NCBI GenBank assembly: GCA_029688955.1
Contig: JARUKZ010000007.1
Span: 62,001-126,000, forward strand
Origin: Chitinispirillales bacterium ANBcel5
GTDB lineage: Bacteria; Fibrobacterota; Chitinivibrionia; Chitinivibrionales; Chitinispirillaceae
Direction of reading: 5' to 3'
Length of the DNA: 64,000 nucleotides
How positions within the stretch are numbered: position 1 is the stretch's first letter; each line of letters starts with the position of its first letter. Of this stretch, positions 36,951 to 45,688 are shown one piece after another. A model generated the notes under the pieces. The model was not told where the DNA came from. It ran no database searches and saw only the letters and a list, made by a program, of their open reading frames with translations. A program made the position numbers and the translations under genes.

Positions 36951-37324
36951 AAACACTATCCCTGTGTTAAATTGCAGCATCCTTGCTGTTTCTATTTTTC
37001 TTATCGACCGGTGCAAAAAAGACCTTTAGAAAAAAAAGCAGGGGGGCTCAAGTAGGGCTAACGGACCACTGAAACCAGGGGGTAAAACTGTTGGAGCACT
37101 GGCAGGAGCGGGCACCCGGAAAAAAACGATGATCTTAAAACAGGGGTAAGGCAGGTTAGTGTGTCTCGTGTAAGTCATTGTATGTGGTTAGGTTGAGGAA
37201 ATATAAATGTCGTGGCCTGGCTATGTTCGTTAAGCGGAAAGTCTAATGACTGAGTTCTCTGTGGGGATAAAGTGCAGGCTTCTGTGAGGCACAGGTTCAG
37301 TTCCTCAATGGCGTCGGGTCGCGT

Positions 37325-37613
37325 AACACGCCTTGTGCAGTGAGGAACATGCCTTGTGCAGTGAGGAACATGCCCTGTGCAGTGAGGAACATGCCCTGTG
37401 CAGTGAGGAACATGCCCTGTGCAGTGAGGAACACGCCCTGTGCAGTGAGGAACACGCCTTGTGCAGTGAGGAACACGCCCTGTGCAGTGAGGAACACGCC
37501 TTGTGCAGTGAGGAACACGCCTTGTGCAGTGAGGAACACGCCCTGTGCAGTGAGGAACACGCCTTGTGCAGTGAGGAACACGCCTTGTGCAGTGAGGAAC
37601 ACGCCCTGTGCAG
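37325..37613. repeat. tandem array A, 21-bp unit, about 14 copies
   Basis: 289 bp. Unit AACATGCCTTGTGCAGTGAGG and variants; the early copies (2-5) have AACATG, all the others have AACACG, and T/C varies in CC(T/C)TGT. No spacers. The core CAGTGAGGAACA recurs in inverted orientation in array B. Confidence 0.97.
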
Positions 37614-37617
37614 GGGT

Positions 37618-37861
37618 GTTTGACCCATGTTCCTCACTGTTTGACCCATGTTCCTCACTGTTTGACCCATGTTCCTCACTGTTTGACCCATGTTCCTCAC
37701 TGTTTGACCCATGTTCCTCACTGTTTGACCCATGTTCCTCACTGTTTGAACTGTGTTCCTCACTGTTTGAACTGTGTTCCTCACTGTTTGAACTGTGTTC
37801 CTCACTGTTTGAACTGTGTTCCTCACTGTTTGAACTGTGTTCCTCACTGTTTGAACTGTGT
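37618..37861. repeat. tandem array B, 21-bp unit, about 11.6 copies, inverted relative to array A
   Basis: 244 bp starting 4 bp after array A. Six copies of GTTTGACCCATGTTCCTCACT are followed by about six of GTTTGAACTGTGTTCCTCACT. The reverse complement carries the same CAGTGAGGAACA core as array A (about 14 of 21 bases), so the two arrays face each other and could pair into a long imperfect hairpin. Confidence 0.97.
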
Positions 37862-38042
37862 AAAAGCTAACTTGTTCTTTTCGACCGCGTTGCGCTCATA
37901 TTGCTGTTGAGTGTAGCCAGCCGGGGGCGCGGTGGTGGGTGAGAGAGTGATGTTTCGATGGATTTTTTTCTTATTTTTGCACCAGGTATTTATCCTTTAC
38001 GATCTTTGTATAAAAACTGTATAATAGCAGGTAAGAACCTAA

Positions 38043-39254
38043 ATGAGAGGAACGAGAGTGGTACGTTATAATATCGAGGAATTGAATGATGAGATGGTGC
38101 TGGGTGAATCGATATTCCTCCCATCAGGAGAGTTGTTACTTGCAGCAGGTTATAAACTGAAGGAAAGATATCGCCAACGACTGAAACAACTTGGATACAG
38201 TGATGTATTGATAGAAGTAGCGGGTACAGAGCAGGTACAACCCGAAAGTACTGTTTCAGAGAGCTCTCAACGTGAGATGAACAACTCTGTATCAACCTCA
38301 ACAAAGGAGCTTGCCAGTGCAATCACCAAGTTCAGGCAAAAGAGCAATCAGCGGGTAAAAGAGATCATTAAGGAAAATCGTCAGTATCTTGCCAAATATA
38401 TTATGACCTCCTCTATGGCCAAAGCACTGGAGCAGTTTATCGATGAGATCATGAGTCAGTCATCAATTGTGCTGAACCTTTCGGCTATTCAGCAAACACA
38501 ACCCGAGCTTTTAAATCATGTGCTGAATGTAACCATTACCTCTCTTTGTATCGGGAAGAAATATCGTTTATCCTATGAAGAGATGAAGCAGCTTGGTGTA
38601 GGGGCAATTAACTATGATCTTGGGCTTATAGCGCTCAACCAGGAGCTTCTTGAGAAAAAAAGAAACAATAAAGAACTCACCGCCGAGGAGTTAAAACAGT
38701 ACAGGCAACATACAATTTATGGCTATCTGATGCTCACTCAGAATCCACTGATACCATCAACCAGTGTAGCGGTTGCGCTTCAGCACCATGAGCAGCAAAA
38801 TGGCGGGGGATTTCCACAACATCTTAAAGGAGACAACCGTCCGCCAATAAAAGACTTTTCCAGGCAGAATATGATCCACCGGTTCGCTGAAATTGTGGCT
38901 GTAGCCGACACCTATGACATGCTTCTGACCGGCAGGTACAATGCAGGGAAAAAGATGGATGCAAAGAATGCTATAAAAGAGGTCATTTGTATGGGAGGGC
39001 ACGCACTTAACTCTGATATAGTAAAAACGTTGGTTTCCATAATTCCACTGTTCCCGGTGGGGGCTCGTGTAAGAATCGCTGATGCTCCCACGGCGCAGTT
39101 AACCGGGTATGTAGGAGTTGTTGCCAAAGATAATATTGAGAATATGGAACGGCCTCAGATAATACTATACGAAACAAAGAATCATCAGAAAATAAAACCA
39201 ATACTGATAGACACTTCAAAGTACAAAGGGTTTACTCTTGAACTGATCACCTGA
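38043..39254 (+). CDS. HD-GYP-like protein with degenerate catalytic motif
   Basis: 403 residues. The N-terminal 60 residues resemble the small domain preceding many HD-GYP proteins (MVLGESIFLPSGELLLAAGY). The HD-GYP fold (about 150-330) keeps HVLNVTITSL, HTIYGYLMLTQ and HHEQQNGGGFPQHLKG and VAVADTYDMLLTGRY. The metal-binding HD pair is missing: the expected LLHDIGKI reads AINYDLGLIAL, so His is Tyr. Phosphodiesterase activity is doubtful and a c-di-GMP-binding role is more likely. A PilZ-like C-terminus is possible (PVGARVRIADAPTAQ). GTG at 38058 has the better site (AGAGGA, 6 bp) and may be the real start. Follows the repeat arrays. Confidence 0.82.
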   Translation: MRGTRVVRYNIEELNDEMVLGESIFLPSGELLLAAGYKLKERYRQRLKQLGYSDVLIEVAGTEQVQPESTVSESSQREMNNSVSTSTKELASAITKFRQKSNQRVKEIIKENRQYLAKYIMTSSMAKALEQFIDEIMSQSSIVLNLSAIQQTQPELLNHVLNVTITSLCIGKKYRLSYEEMKQLGVGAINYDLGLIALNQELLEKKRNNKELTAEELKQYRQHTIYGYLMLTQNPLIPSTSVAVALQHHEQQNGGGFPQHLKGDNRPPIKDFSRQNMIHRFAEIVAVADTYDMLLTGRYNAGKKMDAKNAIKEVICMGGHALNSDIVKTLVSIIPLFPVGARVRIADAPTAQLTGYVGVVAKDNIENMERPQIILYETKNHQKIKPILIDTSKYKGFTLELIT

Positions 39255-39256
39255 AA

Positions 39257-39278
39257 AGTGGTTCAGGAGTAAACCGCT
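39257..39278. terminator. possible bidirectional terminator
   Basis: AGTGGTT and AACCGCT pair (one G-T) around an 8-base loop in the 26-bp gap between the convergent HD-GYP-like and trpS genes. No clear T run; weak. Confidence 0.4.
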
Positions 39279-39280
39279 AC

Positions 39281-40243
39281 TTAACTGACACCAATCAGGC
39301 CTCTTACCTTATCGATTGTTACCTGGGCCACTTCACGGGCTTTCATCGCACCTTGTTTTCTGATTTGATCGATGTAGTCTTTATTGTTTTCAAGCTCTTC
39401 CCGTTTTTCTCTGAATGGGCGAAAGTGCTCCCAAACAGCCCCAAAGAGCTCCTTTTTTGCATCACCATAGCCGTAACCACCTGCGCGAAACTTTTTTTCC
39501 ATTTCCAGAGCCTGGTCTGGTGATGCAAACATTTTGTAAAGTTGATAGATAGTGCTGTTATCCGGATCCTTTGGTGCTTCAACCGGAGTCGTGTCGGTAA
39601 CAATTCCCATGATTTTTTTTCTGATCTGTTTTTCTTTGGCAAATATTTCGATAGTATTGCCATATGATTTAGACATCTTCTGTCCATCAGTTCCCGGTAT
39701 TATGGCAATCTCCTCCCGTATCTCGGGCTCGGGCAGTGTAAACACCTCTCCATAGGTACCGTTGAATTTGATTGCAATATCACGGGTCACTTCAATGTGT
39801 TGTTTCTGATCACGGCCTACGGGCACAAGGTTGGACTGATACATAAGAATATCTGCGGCCATAAGAACCGGATAGGAGAAAAGGCCGCTATTTGCCGGGA
39901 TGTTTTTAGAAACAGCATCCTTGTAGGCATGGCATCGTTCCAGAAGCCCCACAGGGGTTACATTGCTCAGATACCAGGTAAGCTCTGCAACTTCCGGCAC
40001 ATCTGACTGAACCCAAAAGATCGACTTCTCTGTATCAATTCCAAGTGCAACAAGATCGAGTATGGCATCATGGGTATACTGAGCCATCATTTTACCATCA
40101 AACATTGTTGTGAGACTGTGAAGGTTTGCGATAAAGCAGAAAAGCTCACCTCTGGACTGGGATTGAACCATAGGCTTAATCATCCCCAAATAATTACCGA
40201 TATGTATAGATCCTGAAGGTTTAATTCCTGAAAGAATGCGCAT
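39281..40243 (-). CDS. trpS: tryptophanyl-tRNA synthetase
   Basis: 320 residues, full length for bacterial TrpS. Class I synthetase charging tRNA-Trp. HIGH-type motif SGSIHIGNYLG and KMSKS-type motif DGQKMSKSYGNTI, with LMAADILMYQSNLVPVGRDQ (the conserved adenylate region) and HIEVTRDIA between. Starts directly at ATG 40243, monocistronic by spacing, downstream of dus on the same strand with a 150-bp gap. Confidence 0.96.
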   Translation of the reverse strand: MRILSGIKPSGSIHIGNYLGMIKPMVQSQSRGELFCFIANLHSLTTMFDGKMMAQYTHDAILDLVALGIDTEKSIFWVQSDVPEVAELTWYLSNVTPVGLLERCHAYKDAVSKNIPANSGLFSYPVLMAADILMYQSNLVPVGRDQKQHIEVTRDIAIKFNGTYGEVFTLPEPEIREEIAIIPGTDGQKMSKSYGNTIEIFAKEKQIRKKIMGIVTDTTPVEAPKDPDNSTIYQLYKMFASPDQALEMEKKFRAGGYGYGDAKKELFGAVWEHFRPFREKREELENNKDYIDQIRKQGAMKAREVAQVTIDKVRGLIGVS

Positions 40244-40393
40244 TGTACACTCCTGAAGGTAGCTGGTTTCGGTTTAAATAGAAGCACAAAATAAAAAACG
40301 CCAGAATAAAACGGAAAAGTTGTGACATATTACGTCTTTTGGGCAACTAAATTACACTCCGGTTCTGTTCACCAGGATAGTTATCTTAGTTTT

Positions 40394-41404
40394 TCAGGTA
40401 GTGCTTAGTGAGGGAGAGGCGCACAGTTGAGGAGTGTTTGAGAGAAATGCGTTTGCCCGTGAAAACAGTGTGTCGAGATTCGAAGAAGATTGAACGGCAC
40501 TGTAAAACTGGTGCCCAAACAGGAAGTTTCGGGAAAAGTAGTAACAAAATTGCTTTATCCTTCCAATGGCTTTTTCGGCAGGGAAGTCCTCCAGGGTGTA
40601 ATCGCAGTAGGTGTCCCAGACCTGATGATGGTCTACGTTGCATTTAAGCCCACTGATCTGGGCGAAAATCCAGGGTCGTATAACCGCCATTCTTCCGATC
40701 ATTACTGCTTTGCAGCCCGATTCCCCCAGCAGTGTTTTAACGTCTTTGGGGCTACAGATATCACCATTTGCTATTACCGGTATATGGGTTAAAGCAGTAA
40801 TCCAGGGGAATAGATGCCACCGTGCATTACGCTTAAGCTTTTCGTTGGAGAAGCGTGGGTGGACAGTGATTGCATCGATCTTACACTCTTCAAAGATCCT
40901 CAGCTTTTCTTCAAAGCGCTTCTCCCAGCCATCCTTTCCATCCCCCAGCCTGCACTTAACGCTCAATGGTCCATCCCACAGTTGTCGACAGTTAGCGAGC
41001 AGAGAATGAAGATCTTTGGTGTCTTCAAAGAGCGCACATCCCGATTTTCTCCTTTTTATCGCCGGGGCCGGACAGCCAAGATTAATATCGATTGCGTCGG
41101 CCTGGATTGTTTTTAATCTGGGTATAATCAACTCCAGTGGTTCTTCGGCATTAATGCGAAGCTGGTATACTACTTTGCCTTCCGAAGCTCTGCGTTTAGT
41201 GTAGGGGGAGCCGTGCAGATCCTCTCCCTTAAGCGCTGTGGCCGAGAGCATCTCTGTAAAAAGTGCTCCGTAGCCACCAAAATCAGCTATCAGCCTGCGA
41301 AATGCACTATGAGTAACTCCTGCCAGTGGAGCAAGAAAAAGAGGGGGAGCGACATTCAAAGAGGCTGCTTTAAATTCCTGAATTAGAATGGGGGAGTTAT
41401 TCAT
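40394..41404 (-). CDS. dus: tRNA-dihydrouridine synthase
   Basis: 336 residues. FMN enzyme reducing uridines in the tRNA D-loop. FLAPLAGVTHSAFRRL, TEMLSATAL, DINLGCPAPAIKRRKSG with the catalytic Cys, VKCRLG (FMN and substrate region), ITVHPRF and VIANGDI all fit the family. Which of the Dus classes it belongs to is not clear. Overlaps nothing; 29 bp after the end of the membrane-protein gene 41434-42423, so the two may be one transcript. Confidence 0.92.
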   Translation of the reverse strand: MNNSPILIQEFKAASLNVAPPLFLAPLAGVTHSAFRRLIADFGGYGALFTEMLSATALKGEDLHGSPYTKRRASEGKVVYQLRINAEEPLELIIPRLKTIQADAIDINLGCPAPAIKRRKSGCALFEDTKDLHSLLANCRQLWDGPLSVKCRLGDGKDGWEKRFEEKLRIFEECKIDAITVHPRFSNEKLKRNARWHLFPWITALTHIPVIANGDICSPKDVKTLLGESGCKAVMIGRMAVIRPWIFAQISGLKCNVDHHQVWDTYCDYTLEDFPAEKAIGRIKQFCYYFSRNFLFGHQFYSAVQSSSNLDTLFSRANAFLSNTPQLCASPSLSTT

Positions 41405-41433
41405 TTTTTATTATCTAACCAGAGGGTAAACCA

Positions 41434-42423
41434 TTAGCTGAGTTGTCGTAACAGGATGGAGTCCAGGATATGAAAAATTAAGTGTCGTAGAAAAAATCCC
41501 GAAACCATGTAGATCATTAGCATCATAAATATAGAGAAGAGAAACTCCTGGTTTTCATCTCTGTTTTTACTTGGTTTAGCCAGACGGTAATCGGAGAAGA
41601 AATAAGCGCCGACGGGAAATATCATTCCGGTTATGGCAAATATAAGTGCAAAAAAGGGAGGAAGGCCCCAATACTGGGTAGCAACAATGTGCCCTCCAAA
41701 CACTGTGGAGAGAATAATGCCAAGCAATGGTCGTAGGGTACGGAAGTGCCTGCTTCGGGTGTTTTCATACCTGGTGGTGTCAGTCTTCAGGTGACTCCAT
41801 AGCTGGGGGTCAAAATCTACCGGCGATGTGGAGTTTATCACCAGATCCTGTAGCTCTTCGATCATTAAACCTGAATTTTCCAGGTAAAGAGGCACAGAAA
41901 GAGAGTTGTTGTCTTTGGTTTTAAATACAATGAAGCCTTTTATAAAGGGTAGGTGATAGTGATTGATGGCTATAACGTTATTGATGTTTATCGTTTGTAC
42001 TGCTTTTGATGATTTTATGCTCAACCAGTTATCTTCAATCAGGATAAATCGAGAAGAATAGTCCCGGGAAATCTGGCGGTAAAAGAAAAACAGAGCGAAA
42101 AAAACGATACTCAAAAATACCGCAGATCGAAATGCCTGAGTCAGGACAACGCCGCTTAGGTAGAAGGTATAAAAGGAGGTGAACCAGTATACTGTAAGAA
42201 CGGGTATAAAAAAGAGGAAAAAGAAGAGTTCAAAGAAAAAGGAACGATCATAATGATGGAAAACCTTTTTGGGAGTTATTAGCTGTTCTGTACTCAAATG
42301 CGTATGCCTCTTTGGGTTTGTTAGCCAGTATAAAGTAGTAAAATATAATTGTATTAAATGCAATAGGAAATAAAAGGGTGCAAAGTGGTGTAATGATGGA
42401 GAAAAAAGGTCTGAGCTCAACAT
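41434..42423 (-). CDS. membrane protein with PH-like central domain, unknown function
   Basis: 329 residues. Segments at about 16-33, 62-80, 84-120 (two or three membrane helices), then a soluble region of about 100 residues (DNWLSIKSSKAVQTININNV, and later FKTKDNNSLSVPLYLEN) resembling a bacterial PH-like domain, and C-terminal membrane helices (about 228-270 and 297-320). No named family recognised. Upstream of dus on the same strand. Confidence 0.6.
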   Translation of the reverse strand: MLSSDLFSPSLHHFAPFYFLLHLIQLYFTTLYWLTNPKRHTHLSTEQLITPKKVFHHYDRSFFFELFFFLFFIPVLTVYWFTSFYTFYLSGVVLTQAFRSAVFLSIVFFALFFFYRQISRDYSSRFILIEDNWLSIKSSKAVQTININNVIAINHYHLPFIKGFIVFKTKDNNSLSVPLYLENSGLMIEELQDLVINSTSPVDFDPQLWSHLKTDTTRYENTRSRHFRTLRPLLGIILSTVFGGHIVATQYWGLPPFFALIFAITGMIFPVGAYFFSDYRLAKPSKNRDENQEFLFSIFMMLMIYMVSGFFLRHLIFHILDSILLRQLS

Positions 42424-42665
42424 TTTTTTACCTTTGCTTGCGATTATTGGGGCAAAAATAGAAAACTATGTTCATAGGGGAAGCATTAAGTATTTTCCCT
42501 AATCTTTGTCTTAATCGGGCTAAAGAGTATATATTCTTCAGGCACTTTGAGGCTCGCCGGAGTGTGGAAGCTGAACGCTAAAGCGTTTTGATAGCAGTTT
42601 TGAGTTAAGTATGGGCGGGTCAGTAAGTTATACATAGAGGGGTCTAAGTTTTTTAAGGAGCTTGT

Positions 42666-42851
42666 ATGGCAGCAGTTAAAGTAGATCAAGAGAAGTGCAG
42701 TGTGTGCAGAATCTGTACCATGACCTGTCCTGAACCGGGGGTAATAAAGATTGAAGACAAGCAATTGAAAATCGATTCTTTGCGCTGTAAGGCATGTTTT
42801 GTTTGTGCCTCTGTTTGTCCTAAAAAAGCTCTGCGCAAGGATGAGGATTAA
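42666..42851 (+). CDS. ferredoxin subunit (delta) of 2-oxoacid:ferredoxin oxidoreductase
   Basis: 61 residues with two 4Fe-4S motifs, CSVCRICTMTCPEPG and CKACFVCASVCPKKAL. Strong site (AAGGAG 7 bp before ATG). Shuttles electrons from the catalytic subunits to soluble ferredoxin. First gene of a four-gene operon (delta, alpha, beta, gamma), the arrangement of four-subunit POR/VOR-type enzymes. Confidence 0.92.
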   Translation: MAAVKVDQEKCSVCRICTMTCPEPGVIKIEDKQLKIDSLRCKACFVCASVCPKKALRKDED

Positions 42852-42906
42852 AGGAATCGGTACTAAGAGAAAAAAATATTCGTTCAGATATAAGTGAGAG
42901 AGATAT

Positions 42907-44091
42907 ATGAGTAACCAACAGAAATCAGTGGATGCCGGGCATCTGTTTTTTGAAGCAGAGCGCCAGAAGTCTTTCATTACTGGTAGTGAGGCGGTGGCCG
43001 AAGCGATAAAGAGAGCTAATGTTGATATGGCGATCGCTTATCCTATTACACCCCAGAGTGAAAGTATGCACCTTATCGGTGATTTGTATGCACGTGGTTA
43101 TCTTAAAGATTACTACCGGGCCGAGAATGAGTTTGCCGTTATGGCTTCGATTCACGGGGCAGCCCTTGGGGGCGGGCGGGTTTTTACTGCCACAAGCGGA
43201 CCTGGAACGTTGCGTGCCATGGAGATGTTTCCGGTGTGGGCCGGGTCACGTCAGCCCATCGTTTGCGCGTTTATGTGCAGGGGAGTGGCACTGCCACCAT
43301 CCATTCAACCCGAAAATATCGAGATGTCCTTTCTGCTTGATACCGGGATGCTGATGTTTCATGCTGAAAATGCTCAGGATTATTTTGACATGATTCTTAA
43401 GGGATATGCCATTGCCGAGCAGCCTGATGTTCATCTGCCGGTTGGGGTATTTGCTGATGGTTTCTTTGTAACCCATACCCGCGAAATAGTGATGCTTCCG
43501 CCTGAGGAACTTAAATTACAGGAGTATGATCCTAAAGCCTGTCCGGTACCGGTATTTGACATGGAATCACCACCGGCACGTATTACCCGCGATCCACTCC
43601 TTAATAAAAGTAACTTTATATCCTATGCAGCCAACGCAAGCTGGCATCAGGAGATCCTTGCAGCTGCTGAGCGGGCTCGCAAGCATATAAAGCACTATTT
43701 GGGTGGACTGATCGAAACAGAAAATAAGGATGCAGAGATTTTAATCGTTGCTTCCGGAACTGCCGTCTCTCAAAGCCGTGAAGCAATAAAGGCGTTGCGT
43801 GAAGAGGGAATTGACGCTGGACTGGTGAAGGTGAAATCGATACGGCCTTTTCCTGAAGCAGAGATAAGAGAGGTGACAAAAGATGCATCGCTTATCCTTG
43901 TACCTGAATTCAATGCTGGTGGATGGCTTGCCAGAGAGGTAAAGGCTTCAATCGATAACAACAGCAGAGTAGTGGCGGGACCACGGGTTTTTGGCGGCAT
44001 GACTATGCCCAAGGATCTGATTGTAAGCGAGTTGAAGAGTGCATTGCAATCACGCTCCCATGTAAACGCATCACCTCAAATGTCAAAGTAA
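42907..44091 (+). CDS. 2-oxoacid:ferredoxin oxidoreductase, alpha subunit (PorA-like)
   Basis: 394 residues. Domains I and II of the oxidoreductase: AIAYPITPQSESMHLIG (thiamine pyrimidine-binding side), FAVMASIHGAALGGGR, TSGPGTLRAMEMFPVWAG, and a C-terminal transketolase-like domain (VASGTAVSQSREAIKALREEG and VKSIRPFPE). Oxidatively decarboxylates a 2-oxoacid to an acyl-CoA and reduced ferredoxin, in the cytoplasm of anaerobes. Substrate: pyruvate is likely on metabolic grounds, but branched-chain 2-oxoacids (VOR) cannot be excluded. Confidence 0.9.
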   Translation: MSNQQKSVDAGHLFFEAERQKSFITGSEAVAEAIKRANVDMAIAYPITPQSESMHLIGDLYARGYLKDYYRAENEFAVMASIHGAALGGGRVFTATSGPGTLRAMEMFPVWAGSRQPIVCAFMCRGVALPPSIQPENIEMSFLLDTGMLMFHAENAQDYFDMILKGYAIAEQPDVHLPVGVFADGFFVTHTREIVMLPPEELKLQEYDPKACPVPVFDMESPPARITRDPLLNKSNFISYAANASWHQEILAAAERARKHIKHYLGGLIETENKDAEILIVASGTAVSQSREAIKALREEGIDAGLVKVKSIRPFPEAEIREVTKDASLILVPEFNAGGWLAREVKASIDNNSRVVAGPRVFGGMTMPKDLIVSELKSALQSRSHVNASPQMSK

Positions 44092-44102
44092 CGGAGAAAA
44101 CT

Positions 44103-44966
44103 ATGTCAAATAAAATACTTACTCCTGTAAAAGAGTTCGAGGAGCTGTTGCCACAGGAATACAAAGATCTGGTGAACAATGGTCCTCACAATGGCAAGGG
44201 TGGGGTTAAAAAGCTTGGTACATTTAAAGAGGTAACCGAAGCTCATCCACACTGTGCAGGTTGTGGTGTCGCTCTTGGTATCAGGTTATCACTTGCAGCA
44301 CTGCCGGCACCTGAAGATACTCTTGTGGTTGGTACTCCCGGATGCTCCTTTTTTGCACTGTCGCAATCTGCCATAAATTATTCCAATACCGCCTTTGGTA
44401 ATCAAAACGCTGTTGCTTCCGGTTTAAAAAGGATGCTAAAGTTACGGTATCCTGATAAGCATAAAGATGTGGTGGTGATGGTTGGTGATGGTGGTGTGGC
44501 AGATATTGGTCTTGACTACACACTTCACTCCTGGTTTCGTGGAGAGAATATCACTACCGTTATGCTCGATAACGAGGTTTATGGCAACACCGGGGGACAG
44601 GAAAGCGGCATGTCTCTTAAGGGAAAAGTGTTAAACATGGCTCCCAAAGGTAAGGAGTTTAATAAAATTCCGGTCTTTGAGATCGCAAAAACTTCAGGGT
44701 GTGCCTATGCTGCGAAGATCACCATTGCAAACCCGGTGAAACTTGGTAAAGTAATCGAAAAAGCAGTTCTTATTGCAAGAGAAGTAGGGCCCACCTATGT
44801 TCAGCTTTATACCCCTTGTCCTACAAACCTTAAGTTCGCACCCGAAAAAACGATACAGGCTGCTAAGGACGCAGAGAAAACCTACTACTCCTTTGAGGAG
44901 TTTATTACCAAAGAAGCAGAAGAGTATCTCAGCAAAGAAGCAAAAAAACAGGAGACAAAGCAATGA
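44103..44966 (+). CDS. 2-oxoacid:ferredoxin oxidoreductase, beta subunit (PorB-like)
   Basis: 287 residues. TPP-binding subunit: CAGCGVALGIRLSLAAL with a cluster-ligand CxxC, VGTPGCSFF, the TPP motif GDGGVADIGLDYTLHSWFRG with the following DNEVYGNTGGQ. Further Cys (TSGCAYA and CPTN) complete the 4Fe-4S ligands of this subunit family. It starts 11 bp after the alpha gene and overlaps the gamma gene by 4 bp (ATGA), so the operon is tightly coupled. Confidence 0.92.
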   Translation: MSNKILTPVKEFEELLPQEYKDLVNNGPHNGKGGVKKLGTFKEVTEAHPHCAGCGVALGIRLSLAALPAPEDTLVVGTPGCSFFALSQSAINYSNTAFGNQNAVASGLKRMLKLRYPDKHKDVVVMVGDGGVADIGLDYTLHSWFRGENITTVMLDNEVYGNTGGQESGMSLKGKVLNMAPKGKEFNKIPVFEIAKTSGCAYAAKITIANPVKLGKVIEKAVLIAREVGPTYVQLYTPCPTNLKFAPEKTIQAAKDAEKTYYSFEEFITKEAEEYLSKEAKKQETKQ

Positions 44967-45619
44967 ATCTTGATATAAGAATGGCAGGGCTTGGTGGACA
45001 GGGTGTTGTTACCGCCGCACATATTTTGGGCACAGCGGTGGTTAATAGTGGCAAACACGCATCCGTTAACCCTTTCTTTGGGGCCGAGAAACGACTCGCC
45101 CCGGCTGAGAGTTATGTGAGGATTTCTCAGGAGCCAATTTATGACAGAGGTGAGGTGTTATTTCCTAACTTTATAATGATTTATGCTCCTGAAGTTATTA
45201 CTATGGGTAAATCCTATACCATGCCCTTCTACTCCGGGCTTAAAAAGAATGGGCTTGTGCTCATTAACTCAGATAAAGAAATCCTGTCGGATAAAGAAAT
45301 GGACGGGCTGAAGTCCATTGAAGCGAACATATACTATGTACCCGCAACGAAACTGGCAATCGATTTTGCCGGTACAGCGATGGCCGCCAACATGACCATG
45401 CTGGGAGCGCTGTGCGGGTTGGTTGAACTGGTTGATTTGGATGCAGTAATGGATGCTGTTGAGGAACGATTCAGTGGAAAAACCAAGATGGTGGCTTCCG
45501 GTACCACAGCTGTATTGGATGAGGCATTAAAAAGTAAGTATGAGAAAGTTTCGCAGATGATTGAGAAAAACCGTCAGGCTATTGTAAACGCGTTTCAGTA
45601 TGTAAAAAAAGAGATGTGA
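44963..45619 (+). CDS. 2-oxoacid:ferredoxin oxidoreductase, gamma subunit (PorG-like)
   Basis: 218 residues. The gamma subunit holds CoA-side residues: IRMAGLGGQGVVTAAHILGT at the N-terminus is the family hallmark, followed by FFGAEKRLAPAESYVRIS. Full length for the separate subunit. Last gene of the delta-alpha-beta-gamma operon. Its final codons are part of a hairpin serving the opposite strand. Confidence 0.92.
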   Translation: MNLDIRMAGLGGQGVVTAAHILGTAVVNSGKHASVNPFFGAEKRLAPAESYVRISQEPIYDRGEVLFPNFIMIYAPEVITMGKSYTMPFYSGLKKNGLVLINSDKEILSDKEMDGLKSIEANIYYVPATKLAIDFAGTAMAANMTMLGALCGLVELVDLDAVMDAVEERFSGKTKMVASGTTAVLDEALKSKYEKVSQMIEKNRQAIVNAFQYVKKEM

Positions 45620-45639
45620 GGGGCTTAGCCTCTCACATC
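45604..45639 (-). terminator. intrinsic terminator of the CheX gene
   Basis: On the minus strand GATGTGAGAGG and CCCCTCACATC (one G-T pair, 5-base loop) are followed within 3 bases by seven T. It lies 50 bp past the CheX stop and overlaps the end of the gamma-subunit gene. Confidence 0.75.
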
Positions 45640-45688
45640 CATCCTCTTATAGCCCACAAGCAGCTGTTTTATTCCCTTTCGTTTATTT

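Larger units (their letters stand above)
36951..38042. other. 1.1-kb region without credible genes, holding the 21-bp arrays
   Basis: Between the FlgM-like gene and the degenerate HD-GYP gene. 36951-37324 is unique sequence with no credible gene, though a G-rich run (GCAGGGGGGCTC) is present. 37325-37861 is the pair of facing repeat arrays. 37862-38042 is the leader of the HD-GYP gene. Reading frames through the arrays exist only because the unit is a multiple of three. Confidence 0.7.

Noticed and set aside
37325-37861. CRISPR array
   Set aside because: Units are contiguous 21-bp repeats without spacers, in two orientations, and no cas genes are near.
37297-37910. Protein-coding genes in the repeat arrays (heptapeptide frames such as CSEEHAL or FDPCSSL)
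   Set aside because: The unit is a multiple of three, so several frames on both strands stay open by chance; none has a ribosome site and the translations are inconsistent between frames.
42580-42600. Intrinsic terminator AACGCTAAAGCGTT in front of the oxidoreductase operon
   Set aside because: The stem is only 5 bp with no long T run, and no plus-strand gene ends nearby.
42666-45619. Assignment of the oxidoreductase as pyruvate-specific
   Set aside because: Subunit layout also fits 2-oxoisovalerate enzymes; no residue visible by eye separates the two.
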